A stretch of DNA of 64,000 nt from Staphylotrichum longicolle (Eukaryota; Ascomycota; Sordariomycetes; Sordariales; Chaetomiaceae), in NCBI GenBank assembly GCA_019096155.1, contig JAHCVI010000001.1:5952001-6016000 (forward strand), given 5' to 3'. Position numbers and translations under genes: made by a program. The notes below the pieces were generated by a model that saw only the letters and a program-made list of their open reading frames with translations, searched no databases and was not told the origin of the DNA. Below, one piece after another: positions 11,222 through 22,258 of the stretch. The first letter of the stretch is position 1. Each line of letters starts with the position of its first letter.

Positions 11222-12567
11222 TCAGGGGTTGGGATTACCGTTGAATGCAATGCCGTTGAAAGTACCGCTCGGGAGACCAGTGATGTCGCCCAGTGTAGCC
11301 GTATCCCTGATATACTGGCACAGCTGCGCCGGCGTCTTGGGGCCTAGCAGAGCCAGGAGATAGGCCCCAAGGCCAGCGACGTGCGGGCAGGCCTGTGAGG
11401 TGCCGGACTCGTATTTCTATTCAAACCAGTCAGATATCACCCGTTTTACCTTTTCACCTTTTCTTGATCAGGGGAAGGGGCGTCACTCACGGTTGCGCCT
11501 ACGCCCCCAATCCAGCTGCTCAACACATCCACGCCCGGCGCGAACACATCGACGCCCGCCCCAAAGTTTGAGAAGGACGCCTTCGCATCGTTCCAGTCTA
11601 TCGCGCCCACCGTGCACGCGGTCGGCTCCGAGGCCGGCGAGTAGCCCTGCACATCGGCATTGTTGTTCCCGGCCGACACGGCAAAGAACACGCCGGTCGC
11701 GACCGCCGCCGCGACCGCAAGGTTGGTCAGGAACAGGTTGACGATCTCGAGGCTTGCGTTGGCGACGACGCCCTTGGGGCACTGGCCAGCCAGCTTGCGG
11801 ATGAGGGCGTCGGCGGCGATGAAGTCGATGCCGGCGAGCAACGTGGCGATGGTGCCCCGTGCCTGGCCGTCGAAGATCTTGACGGCGAGGAGCTTGGTCT
11901 TTTTGGCCACGCCGTACGTCTGCCCGCCGAGGGTGCCGGCGACGTGTGTCCCGTGGCCGTTCTGGTCGGTGTTGATCAAGTCGGCAAAGTTGGCGGCGAA
12001 GGACGCGCGGCCGCCAAACTCCTAGTAGTGGCAGTCAGAATAGAATTCTTTGAGGAAAAGGTGGAACATACATTGTGTTCGACATAGATGCCCGTATCGA
12101 GAACGTACGAGCATGTCCCTTCGCCGGCAGACTCGTCGTAGACGTAGGTATTGGCGGTAGGGTCGCGGTGCGCGATGCGTGCCAACCCCCAAGGGGGGCT
12201 CGTCTGGGTTGTATAGGCGCTGGCAGTCACGGCGGCATCCTGTTCGATATACTCGACCTGAAGTGCAGGTCAATCTTTACAGGACGAGGCCAGAACTGAC
12301 CGTCACACATACATCAGGTAGCTTGCGGACGATCTCGAGCACCAGCGGACTGAGCTTGGCCGCGAAGCCCTTGAACTTGCCAATCCGGTATACGTGCTTG
12401 GCCGGCGTCAAAAGCTGCTTGATGACGCTCTGGAGCATGTCCTCGGATGCGTCATCCTTGAGCTTGATAATGTAGCTGTCGGGGATGAGCTCAAGGCCTC
12501 GGGGCTGGATGACCGGCGCCGCCGCGAGGGCGAGAGGAAGGAGAGTGGCCCACGCCAGGAGTTGCAT
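11222..12567 (-). CDS. secreted subtilisin-like serine protease (S8A, proteinase K type)
   Basis: Extracellular endopeptidase made as a pre-pro-enzyme. Four in-phase exons (12567-12313, 12257-12072, 12021-11491, 11416-11222) give 388 residues. Residues 1-18 (MQLLAWATLLPLALAAAP) are a signal peptide. An I9 propeptide inhibitor domain follows (DSYIIKLKDD... to VEYIEQDAAV, about 30-95). The catalytic triad is visible: Asp139 in YVLDTGIYVEHNEF, His170 in NGHGTHVAGTLGG and Ser331 in ESGTSQACPHVAGLGAY; the oxyanion Asn is in AVSAGNNN. Unusual: where family members carry SLGGG (substrate pocket), this protein has SLEIV (residues 237-241). The acceptor of the last intron could be 11417 or, in the same phase, a few bases later. 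The start was chosen at the ATG that opens the signal peptide; an upstream in-frame ATG would bury it. Confidence 0.93.
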
Positions 12568-13340
12568 GGCGATCGGTAGTTTGGGAAGGACCGTAGATGG
12601 AGTGGATGTCTTTGAAATATTCACCCTCGATCCAGGGCGAGATGAGGGTTTTTATCTGTCTTCTATGTACTACGGACTGTACCATGGTCTTGCCGTTGCG
12701 TGCTCTACAGTTATTCAGAAGTTGTTGGCTCCGCTGCTTATGGTCTAGGCCGCCGGGCTACCGCTGATGGCCGGTCACAGCCCTGCACGATGTGGATACC
12801 GAATATGTCGATGATGGGTTTTGTGGCGCTTCAGAGAGTAGCGTCATACTCGCCGAAGCTCTCAAAACCTCTTGAAATCTCACTGCCAAGGCGGCTGGAC
12901 TGTGTTTTGAGATCGAGACCCCCAAAGATCTATCAGGGCCCACGTGCACCCAAGTTTGGCGTTAATATTGTATACCTTAGTTAGCAGCCGCAGTCAACCC
13001 TCGTTGCTTGCTGACTAGGAGACACCCCTTTCCGAGAACCCCAGAGCAGAGCGAGCATAGCCGTGTATCTCCCCTTCACCGGTTTCAATCAGTCATGGAT
13101 AGTATCGCCGTCGGAGCTCAGAGTTTTGTGCCAGACTGGATAGTGCCTCCAGGCATGCCCTGCTCTTCAGTTGCTGATTGGAAGACCACGGACCCTTGAA
13201 TCACACGCCAGTCACCTTTCCCCCGTGTCCGATGTATGCCGTCTATTAGATATCGTCCTCCATATGACCAGCGTCTTTCAAAAGAAGAAACATCCTCAAA
13301 ATGTGCCACAAACCCGCCGAGTAGACCACCGCGGTCCCCA
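12568..13340. other. intergenic, subtilisin promoter / HAD gene 3' end
   Basis: 773 bases between the subtilisin start and the end of the HAD gene. Apart from the TATA-like element I see no feature. Confidence 0.4.
12648..12656 (-). promoter_or_regulatory. TATA-like element of subtilisin gene
   Basis: GATAAAAAC reads on the minus strand about 85 bases upstream of the protease ATG, a reasonable place for a TATA-like box. It also contains a GATA core, the target of nitrogen regulators in fungi, but a single site proves little. Confidence 0.3.
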
Positions 13341-14913
13341 TCACCTCAACTTCGCCCCTCCCTCCCCTTGCGTCCATCCCTCCTTCTTCAGCGCCCACTT
13401 CACCGCGGCCGTCACGTCGTCCACCACAGCCTTGGGCTCAAACTCGCCCTCCAGCTTGCCCCCCCTCTTCTCGCTCCACACCCCGGTCTTGACCAGCACC
13501 GACACCCACTCAGTGCCGTGCTCGCTCGCGTGCCCGTTGGCGCCCGCGATGTCGCTCTCCGGGTTGTCGCCGACCATGTACACGCGCCGGAGCTGCCCGA
13601 CGCCCGGCTCGTGGCGGCCCTGGCCCAACACGCGCAGCACCTCGTGGCGGTGGCCGGCCAGCACGCGCTCGGCGAACCGGTACGTCTCGCCGTAGGGCTT
13701 GCCGATGCTGGTCCGCTCGAGCTCGTGCCCCCCCGTGATGCGCCGCCAGAGCCCCGCCAGCGACGCCTGGAACGCGCCCTGGCCCAGCCGCGGCAGCGGG
13801 TAGTTGGCGCTCCAGAAGAGGTCGGCGTTGCTGAAGTAGAGCGGCGGCTGGCCGTCGCGCTGCCAGCCGCAGTTGGGCAGGTCCGCGGACGCGTTGCGCG
13901 GCGAGTAGGTGCCGAGGTAGCCCGCGTGGGAGAGCAGGAGGTCGGTCATGACCTGCAGGTCGAGGGCCCAGTCGCGCGGGTCGTTGAGGACGAACATGGC
14001 GTCGATCTTGAGGTGGGAGGATAGGGAGGAGCTGGCGGCGTGGAGTTCGTTGTAGAGGGGCGCGGGGAGGGGAGGGAGGGCGTGGTGTAGGAGGAGGCCT
14101 GTTGGAAGGGGAAGATGGTTGGGTCGGCGGCGAAGATGTCGGCGGGGGTGATGACGTTTTTGAAGCCGTATCTGAAGTCGGTCAGGTTTGGGTCTCTTGA
14201 GAGTCAACCTTTGATGGGGGAATGCTTACTCTCTGAAGATGGCACGGCACTTCTCGTAGTCCGACCCCGTCACCAACACAGTCTTGTCCCGCAGGCTGTT
14301 CGGCCCTTCGAGGAGTTCCTGGAAGGGCGTGTGCGACTGGACAAAATTGTCTGTCGACAGATGCACGCCCAGCCTCTTCTCGAGATCCTTGACACGCTCC
14401 GTCTCATGCTTGCCGCCGCCGTTGGTGAGCAGGATGAAGGGGATGTTGTAGTCGTTGAGGAACTTCAAGACCTCGGGCGCGCCTGGGATCGGCTTGGCGA
14501 CATGAAGCAAAACTCCATCAATGCTGTTCAAACGTCAGTAAACTCATCTTGCCATCGTTTCACTTCAAGCACTGACTCGAACGCAAACGCAAAAGAAGGC
14601 GGCTCCGGCCCCTCCGTTCCTTGTCGCACATCGCTCTTGAAACCCCTCGTCCAGCCAACCGCCTGCGCTCTGCTTCCCACGAACCCCTCACCAGCCCGCG
14701 GCCGTCTAGCAGCGATAGCCAGACCTGACACAAACCTCGACCTGCCCGCCACGCGTGACGACGAGAGAGCGGCGGCTGTCGCCACCGTCCGTGGTGAGAC
14801 GAGCGAGGCCGTCAGCCGCACAGAGCTCCTGCACGGAATTGTCAGTAAGCTAAACTGCACCATCGGGCTGACGAAAAGACATACCGATAGACAGGAGCCG
14901 CAACACCCGCCAT
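13341..14913 (-). CDS. mitochondrial HAD-superfamily hydrolase, CECR5/HDHD5 type (class IIA); one frame break
   Basis: Predicted mitochondrial HAD phosphatase-like protein. Exons are 14913-14885, 14828-14577, 14523-14230 and 14171-13341. The first 60 residues are rich in Arg, Ser and Ala and poor in acids, like a matrix-targeting sequence. Splicing at 14576/14524 creates FDIDGVLLH, the HAD nucleophile motif (DxDG); ILLTNGGGKHETERVKDLEKR is motif II, and MVGDNPESDIAGANG near the C-terminus is motif IV. The CECR5-specific middle contains FVLNDPRDWALDLQVMTDLL, GQPPLYFSNADLFWS and FGQGAF-like LGQGAFQASLAG. Between IFPFQQASSYTT and PLYNELHAA the frame changes inside a C-rich run (about 14057-14080). 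One extra base gives 468 residues. The substrate of this group is unknown. Confidence 0.87.
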
Positions 14914-16553
14914 TTTCTTACGTCGTGCCCTTGTCCCCTTCCCTTTCCTTCTCTTTCCTTCCCTTCCCGAATCCCTTCCCTTCCCTGAGTCCCTTTCTTT
15001 GCCAACGCTTTAGAGTGTGGGCCGGCGTGCCAAGTTGGGTGAGATAAATCTGTTGCCCGTTTGAGTAGATGTAAATGGATGTAAACAGATATTGATGAAA
15101 TAATGGGCCGTTTCAGCAAAGCGACAGTTTTGCCCGAGGTTTGGATGAATTGACTCAGTTGAACACTTGAGTCGTTTGGCGGCGTTGATGATCTGCAGGG
15201 GTTCAAGAGTTGAGGCCCCACCCATGTCACCGGATGAACAGGCCCAGGGGGTAAGGATACGACAGGCCATTTTGACCAGGCCACACAGTCAGTGCACCGA
15301 GTCGAGATTCGAGATTCGAGATTTGAGGACTGAGATATGACGGATTTAGGAGACTCCGAGTTGATCATTTTATCCGCTGCTCAGGCGCTTACAGATTGCC
15401 AGCCAAGTACATCAAGCAATGTGTTGAAGTTTGAGACATGTCATCCCAGGAGTCGAGTGCGCGTGGCCACATCATTTCCATTCATTCCATCAGGTTCCCT
15501 ACAAGTACAAAAAGGCATCCCCAGTCCCTGCGACCTTCCATTCCTGACTGGAGATGCAGGCCGGGTTTCCTTCTCCGTCTCATAACTCAGTGCTGCACAC
15601 CATCACGCCCCCGAACCTCCACATTACGATTACCGTCCCTCCTCAACCCGTCCTCACCCATGCAACACCTCGTCAGGAAACAGAAACAAAGGAAACCCAT
15701 CCAGCCAGCCAAAGAAAGAAAAATGTGTCGAACAATCAGAGACCGGGATCCGCCTGATCGTGGTGTTCCCAAACATGCAAAGTAGGACATGCCATGCCGT
15801 GCCGATGTCGTCTATCCGTCCCGATTCATGAAAGCAGGCGTTCTTTCCATCCGTCGTGGGCCACCCCTCATCCCCCAAAAGGCCGTATCAAAGTTTCTTT
15901 CCCCCCTCTCGTCTCCTGATCGAGTCTCGTCCATGAAGCTTTCCTTGGAGAGGAGCTTGATGCCAGCAACAGACGTCGACGCACGGAGAACGAGAAAGGG
16001 AGGGCTGTGTCGAAAAGAAAACCGCGAAAAAGGACAATGAATGCATTCCTCCAAACAAATTCCTTTTCTTCTCATGAGAAAACGCCGCGCCGAAACAGCA
16101 AAATATGGAGAGAGAAAAAAATCAGAAGAAAAGAGGAGACCAATGCCATGAACATCCAAGGGGCGAGTTGTTAAACATATTGTCCGTCATCTCTGGGCGC
16201 GTATTAGTTACCGAGTTAGCCCAAGCTGAGGTGTCGACCAGAGGTTCGGAGAGTATATGTCGACCCGGCAATGGCTCATGAATCTGGTGGCCGGTCGCCT
16301 CCGGAACGAAGAGCGAGGTTTTTGAAGCAAAAGTGCATCATGCCGAACGATGCAAACCGCCCCCCGATGAGATGCTGCGCGAGTTGGAAAAGCATTGCAA
16401 GACCCGGATCCGTTGAGACAAGAAAAGTCTAAGCATAGGAGACGAGACGTAAGTCGTGGTTCACTGTTCCTTTTGTTGCTGTCATTACGTTGAACTGGTC
16501 GATGAGCTGGTTCTTGGTGGGTTCTGTTGACCGAGGGGCTGCCGAGTCGCAGT
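14914..16553. other. intergenic region, HAD 5' side / coiled-coil gene 3' side
   Basis: 1.6 kb. Next to the HAD start, 14929-15001 is nearly all pyrimidine on the plus strand, i.e. purine-rich in the HAD leader. The part next to 16553 probably includes the 3' UTR of the coiled-coil gene. No coding sequence is evident. Confidence 0.4.
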
Positions 16554-18848
16554 TTAGGCCCGGCTCACTTGGCTCACCGAGGTGCGGCTGCGCTCGTCCT
16601 CCTCCATGACGTCGCTCAGCCGGGTGGGATGGTGATGCCGGGGTAACGTCTCCCACCCAGGTGCGGCGTAGCCCTGGCCGGCGTACTCTGGTGCCCCGGG
16701 GTGTGCTCCTGCCCAGTGCGAGCTCGACGGGGGATAGCTCGTCGGGGCCTGCGAGGTTGGCGTCTCATAGTCTTCTGGACCGGCGTCGTTCCTTCTGCCC
16801 GTCGCTCGGCTAGGTGAAGCGGAGGGGCTGTGGAACGGAATTTTGTTCCCGTGCTCGTCCCTCAGAAAAATTCCTCGCGCATCCATCATATACTCGCCCT
16901 CGCTGTACCCCGTCTCAGAGCCCGCACCATAGTCGCCCGCATCTGGGCCGGCGGACTCAGCCTGCTGGTAGTACCCAGCGTTCGGGTCGCTCGCCGAGGT
17001 TGAACTGGGCGGCGCGACGGGGGCTGCCGCGGGCGCGGTCTGGTACGCTGGGTATTGAGACCCTTGGGCGGCTACGTACTCCGAGGTATCAGCGGCATGG
17101 CTCTGGGATCGATTGTGTCGGCTCGCGGCGCGACTCCCCATGCTCTGGGTCATGGGTACGACTTGTACCCCACCGACGATGGTGGGATGCCCTTGCTGGA
17201 GCGAAACAGTGCGGTCGCGCTCCTCTTGCTCACGACGACCAAGCTCCTCCCAAGCACGCCGAGCTTCCTCTTTGGAGATGAGCAGCTCTCGTCGCATCTC
17301 GGTCACCAATTTCTGAAGCTTGATATTCTCGGCTTCATGTTGCGCAGCGCCTCGGACGGATTCGGCTCTTGCTTGTCGCTCCTGCTCCATCTGAGCCTCC
17401 AGCATCGCGTTGACCTCTTGATGCCGCTCCAGTTCTGCGCGCGTCTCGAAAAACCACCTCTGGAACTTGCGCTCGGAACTGGCACGAAGCCGCTGCAGCT
17501 CAACAACCGCGTGGAAGAGATTGGCACCGGCGGCCGAAAGATCAGCAACCTGCCGAGAGAGCTGCGTGCTTATTGGGTTGCGATCTGCTTCGTCCGTGTT
17601 TTCCTGGAGTCTCCGCAGCCAGAAGCTCGTCATCCCCTCCCAGTGGGCCGAGAGAGCTTCCCACCGCTCGAAGGCATGGGGGAAGGAATTCTTAATACGC
17701 GAGGCGGCGCTCAGGCCTTGATTCGACGGCTCCCCGGTCTGCGCAGACGCGGAATTGTTGGCGCCTGATTGGGGGGCCGAAGTGAAGTTCTGCGGCGCCT
17801 GGGCTGTTCCTGGAACTCGGGTGGGGCGCAAAGGCGGTACACCAGCCGACTGCTGGTGCGTGGGGCCCGAAGGCATGCTGGCCGGGACCCGTGAGGATGC
17901 CTGGGCCTCCTGCGCGCGTTGTTGTCGGCGTTGGGTTGCCGGGTCTGTGGGAACATCGCCGCCTGAAATAGCGCCCGCAGCAGGCTGCCTCTGCTCTGCC
18001 GCCCGGCGTTGCGTCTCTTCGAGCAAGCGGGCCTCTTCTTCGGCACGGGCGCGCTCCATCTGTTCCCGCTCGGCTCGTTGTCGGGCCTCACGCTCGGCCC
18101 GCTCGCGCATGATCATGCGAGGGCCGCGAATCACTTGTTGCGGGGATCCGGTTTGTGTCGCGGGTGCAGTCGGTCGAGAGGAGGACGCGGCATGGCCGTT
18201 GGTCGTGGCAGGGCCAACACCGCCGCCAAGAAGATCCGCCATTGAAGCGTTCTCTTCGACGAGATCCGGGGAGAAAGGATGAGGCTGTCGAAGTGCCTCC
18301 TCGAGGGCCCAAAGAATGGCACTTTTCGTATGCTTGGAGAGTCGGAGGGCTGTCGACAAGGGAGTTTGCCGGGTCGCGTGCTCTGTCTGGGACGATGACG
18401 GCACAACAGTCAACGCTTCTTCGGGATCGTCACTCAGCTCCTGAGAGAGCTGCCGGCGGAACGAATGGAAAACTTGCTCGGCCGGTCCAGGCTGCGCAGG
18501 GCCGCCGACGGTCGAGAACAAGGGCCGCGGGGCGATGCCGACAGTGGCCGCTTCGAGATGGATTCGGCGTGGTGTCTCGGTTGGTCGGGGACTGGGACTT
18601 GGACTGGCTGAGAAGCGAGGGGTCCGACGGAGGGTCCGGTGGGAGGATGGAGTGGGCGACCTATCTTCTTGTCGGGGGGTTACAGTGTCTTGTCGGCGAG
18701 GAAGCGTCCGTTGCTGGCGCTGTTGGACGGGGGTATTCGGGCTGTCGTTCAGCTCGCTGGGGATACGAGGAGAGTACGCTTCTTGACTGCCAGCAGCAAG
18801 GCCTCCCAGAGCACCAGCGGACGCTGGTGTGGTCGACAAGGCGAACGG
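16554..18848 (-). CDS. large disordered protein with central coiled coil, unknown function; 5' end uncertain
   Basis: A single open frame of about 765 codons with strongly biased, protein-like composition. Residues 1-200 are Pro/Ser/Thr/Arg-rich. Around 230-280 there is a charged RERAEREARQRAEREQ helix. A conserved-looking globular or helical part (about 380-560) runs from IKNSFPHAFERWEALSAHWE and MTSFWLRRLQENTDEADRNP through RKFQRWFFETRAELERHQE to an Arg/Glu coiled coil. The C-terminal 180 residues are Gln/Tyr/Ser-rich and end HHHPTRLSDVMEEDERSRTS. I do not recognise the family. The frame is closed by TGA at 18851-18849 and contains no ATG before roughly residue 200, so the true start must lie in an unseen 5' exon or beyond a frame error. 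Cytoskeletal or scaffold roles are possible but only a guess. Confidence 0.8.
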   Translation of the reverse strand, partial: PFALSTTPASAGALGGLAAGSQEAYSPRIPSELNDSPNTPVQQRQQRTLPRRQDTVTPRQEDRSPTPSSHRTLRRTPRFSASPSPSPRPTETPRRIHLEAATVGIAPRPLFSTVGGPAQPGPAEQVFHSFRRQLSQELSDDPEEALTVVPSSSQTEHATRQTPLSTALRLSKHTKSAILWALEEALRQPHPFSPDLVEENASMADLLGGGVGPATTNGHAASSSRPTAPATQTGSPQQVIRGPRMIMRERAEREARQRAEREQMERARAEEEARLLEETQRRAAEQRQPAAGAISGGDVPTDPATQRRQQRAQEAQASSRVPASMPSGPTHQQSAGVPPLRPTRVPGTAQAPQNFTSAPQSGANNSASAQTGEPSNQGLSAASRIKNSFPHAFERWEALSAHWEGMTSFWLRRLQENTDEADRNPISTQLSRQVADLSAAGANLFHAVVELQRLRASSERKFQRWFFETRAELERHQEVNAMLEAQMEQERQARAESVRGAAQHEAENIKLQKLVTEMRRELLISKEEARRAWEELGRREQEERDRTVSLQQGHPTIVGGVQVVPMTQSMGSRAASRHNRSQSHAADTSEYVAAQGSQYPAYQTAPAAAPVAPPSSTSASDPNAGYYQQAESAGPDAGDYGAGSETGYSEGEYMMDARGIFLRDEHGNKIPFHSPSASPSRATGRRNDAGPEDYETPTSQAPTSYPPSSSHWAGAHPGAPEYAGQGYAAPGWETLPRHHHPTRLSDVMEEDERSRTSVSQVSRA

Positions 18849-21800
18849 TCACCACGCGCAAGTGGTGACGTGATCTTGCTGCTACAGCTCGGAGCTGTAG
18901 GTGTATGCAGGGTTAGATGCTGTTGCAGAAAGCGGGCGCGGGGATGGAGCTCATGTGCGGAGCAGGTGAAAGACGGCTCACCCTGAAGAAAGCTGGGGGT
19001 CGGTGGTCAGGGAGGGGAGCTCTGTGGTTCCTCAGAGCAAGGAAAAGAGGAGGGTCTCAATGAACGGAAGAAGGGGAAGAGCCTGCTCTCTGGCACTGCG
19101 CAAGGACATCTGACGGCTTGGAAAGCAAGCTTGCAAGCTGGGAAGGGCTGCTGGTTGGGTGCTGTGGGTGCTGTGCGGAAATGCGGGAGGCGGGACTCAA
19201 AAAAGCGCGTGGCTGGCAGAGGCCAAAAACTGGGCGGATAAGGTGGTCGGTTGCTGACAGCACCACCTAAAATTCGAAAGAAAGAAAAAGGAGTGTCAGG
19301 TCGCGCGTCGTCAGGGCATCCAGCGCCTGGGCTTGTCGGGTCCTGCGACAAGAGAGTGAAGCTGTCGGGGTGGTCGTCTCATTAGCACCTCTCACGAGTC
19401 GGGCCAGTCGATCGCGACTCGGGGCCTTTGGCTGCCCGACCAGCTTTCGCGGCCAAGGCGCAGATGGGCTGCACTCACCGCTACCTCAGCGCCGCGACGG
19501 GCTCGGTTGTGTTGCGCAAAACGAGAGGACGTGGAAGCAGAGGGCCTGGCTGCTGGCGCAGGGCATTCTCGGGCTCCAATGGCTCAAAACGAGGGATCAA
19601 TCGGCCGACGGTCAACAGGTTGCTGGAGCTGTTGATTTTCGGTCGATGGGTTGGATTCGCAAGAGGACCGGCTGAAGAGCTCAGAGCCAACCTGGACAGC
19701 TGCAGCGGTCAGGGGAGGGAGGGCGCTAGCGGGTGCACGGGCCTAAAACAAGCACAGAGCAGTCGATTCCTCTTTTTGTCACCGCAGTTACGTGAAAAAC
19801 GCTCGGTATCCGTAGGATGAGCAGGTCAACCAAAAGCGAGGAATTCAAATTTGACGAGTGGTAGAGGAAGTGAGCCAGTACTGAACACGAATCCCTAAGG
19901 GAGCCTCTCTCTAGCTTGGTTACAAATCCCGCTCAGAGGAGGCTAAGTCGGGTTCATATGCAAGTCAAGGCCTCACCGATCCTGCAGCCGCCTTGCTCTC
20001 TGCAAGAAATGCCTGGGCACTTGGGCGCAGCATTGCAGAGGCGATCCGCGTCAGCTGGGCAACATGTGGGCAATGTGCATCGCAGACATGATCTATGCCT
20101 TGTTCTGCCTGTTCCCGATCTTGTGAGGTTAGGTCCAACAGGAGAGCATGTCGCAGCCTGAGCTGGAACAGGTGGACCTGTGGAACCCGCCAAAGCTGCA
20201 CAAGCCGTTGTCGCTCGCTATCGAAATCGATCCTCTCATCACTCTCATCTCCTCCAAGTGGCTCAGCCGACGTCGAGATATTCGTGCCATCGGACTACTG
20301 TGTCCCGTCGTTCGTCATCGAAGATGAGGACAAGGTCCTGCTGCGGAAAAAAGCGAGGAGGTTGGGCCATTGATGAGGGGAGCTTGATGGAGGGGGAGCT
20401 CTGAGCTGGCAGTACATAAAGTGACGAAACAACGGGTCCCGTCCTGCCAATCGCACATCAGCCTCAGGGTCCCAACGATCCCGATAGGGTGGTTCGGACA
20501 GGGGCTTCACACCATCTCTGTCCTGACCCCATTCATGTTCCCAATCTCGATAGCGTCCCAGGATGCTGCCGGCTGGCTGGTCTCAAGGATCAGTGTCCGC
20601 TTAAGTCTCCGTCCCGTTCAGGCTTTCAGCTCGCCTGAACAGCCCAATTGCTGCCAGACTTGGCGCACGGCAGGGTCCCAATGCTCCTGCTTGGTTCGCG
20701 AACCCGTGATGAAGGCGAGATGCGCAGAATGCCGCATTGCGTGGGAGCTAACCCAAGCAAAATTCCGATTTGTAGCCGAGACACAAGTTTCCGCCGATGA
20801 TGATTCGGAACGCGGGAGGGCGGCTCGGCCCCGATCGACGGAGGGGCCCGGATGTGGAGCCCGCCCAATCACCGGTCCCGTCTCAGGACCACGTCGCTCA
20901 AAATAAGCTTTCCTACCCTGACGACTCCAAGTTGACGACTCACTCGGCCGGCCGGTTTCCCAACCAATCCTTGGATGCCGGTCAGAGCGCCTATTCAGAA
21001 GAGCTAGAATGAGCGTTCGAAACATAAAAATCCAGGCCTGGACGAGGAGCGGTATCAGAGAAGCGCCGGACGCGGCGCCAGGGCCCGAAAGGCACCATCC
21101 GGTTGTCTGTCTCCGGAGTTCCCAGAATTTAATGGTCCGGCCAAACCCCGCGCTCAACGCCGACGAGACCATGCCGTCGCATTCGTAGGACTGTTGTGTA
21201 AGTATTCCAAATGATTGACGCTGCTGGTCTTGGCAGGCGGTGCCGCTCTCGCAAAACGGGATCCTGGAGGGCTGCTGACGACGCGAGAAGGAGGCAAAGC
21301 AGCCGTGGCTGAAACCGATAAGATGGAGTAGAATAGCTGCCGCATCATCCACTGCCAGACACACTGAGCGAAGGACCGGCCCAGGTGGCCCATTGAACTG
21401 TGCTCTCGCGCAATCCTGTAGCGAGCAAACTCTTCGGGGTCGAGCCTGGAGTCTCATATCAGCAGGTTGTGACTCTTGCACCCAGCAACGGCAGGAGCTT
21501 CAGGCATCCCATCCACCCCAGACATCAACCCCACAAACACTGAAGTTGCGAACAAGCAAGCTCATTTTCCCGTTCAACTCGATACCTGATGTCAAACATG
21601 GAACGTCCAGGAAATCGCCAAGCAATCACACCAATCTCACTGCATTGACGACCAGGACTCCTGCACTCATCACCCCTTACTCGATGTGCGGTAGGAATTG
21701 GAATTTCCTCAGACAAAGGAAGCCAAGTCGCAGTCGTTTCGACTCAAAGGTTGGTCCCCTCTGAATGGCCAGCTTTGACCGGGAAACACTGTATCATGCC

Positions 21801-22258
21801 TTCATCTTGCGCTTGGTCCCAAAAAAATCCTTCTTCAAGGGCCTTCCCTTTACACGCTTGGTTAGCCACGCGAGGTTGCGGCGCGGATCCTGGCTCCCAT
21901 GGTCGGCTCGTCCAGGGAGCGGCCCTTTGACTCTTGACTCTTAAGCCGGTAAGGTAGCTTCTGCCTACAGAACTTGTCTTCACGGCCTTTGGGGAACGTC
22001 TTAAATCGCGGAGTAGGCTTCAAGGCATCAAATCCAGCACGTACATGGCACTGCGCATGACAAATACCTCGACTGCCGTCGACCCTTCACTGGACTCGGG
22101 CTGCTTCCCCATTCCTGCGTCGCGTCTGATTCCCCGAGATTAAATTGTCCAACGCGAAGGCAATGTTGACGATCTCCAGGTCCCGCCTCTTATGGGTCCC
22201 AGTCGCTGAGAGCTGACTCGGAGACGCCTACTCCAAGCCACATCGAGAGTCCGCAGCA
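18849..22258. other. 3.4 kb divergent intergenic region
   Basis: Lies between the starts of the coiled-coil gene and the rhodopsin-type gene and should contain both promoters, and perhaps a 5' exon of the former. A short ATG (near 18954, minus strand), a possible donor GTGAGC near 18998 and acceptor-like CTACAG near 18887 are seen. Open frames such as 20618-21481 (-) look random. Confidence 0.4.

Noticed and set aside
13236..14024. 262-codon plus-strand frame antisense to the HAD gene
   Set aside because: Lies wholly over conserved HAD exon 4; rich in Val/Arg/Ala/Gly as expected for an antisense shadow.
20618..21481. 287-codon minus-strand frame
   Set aside because: Translation looks random and no start context or splicing supports it.
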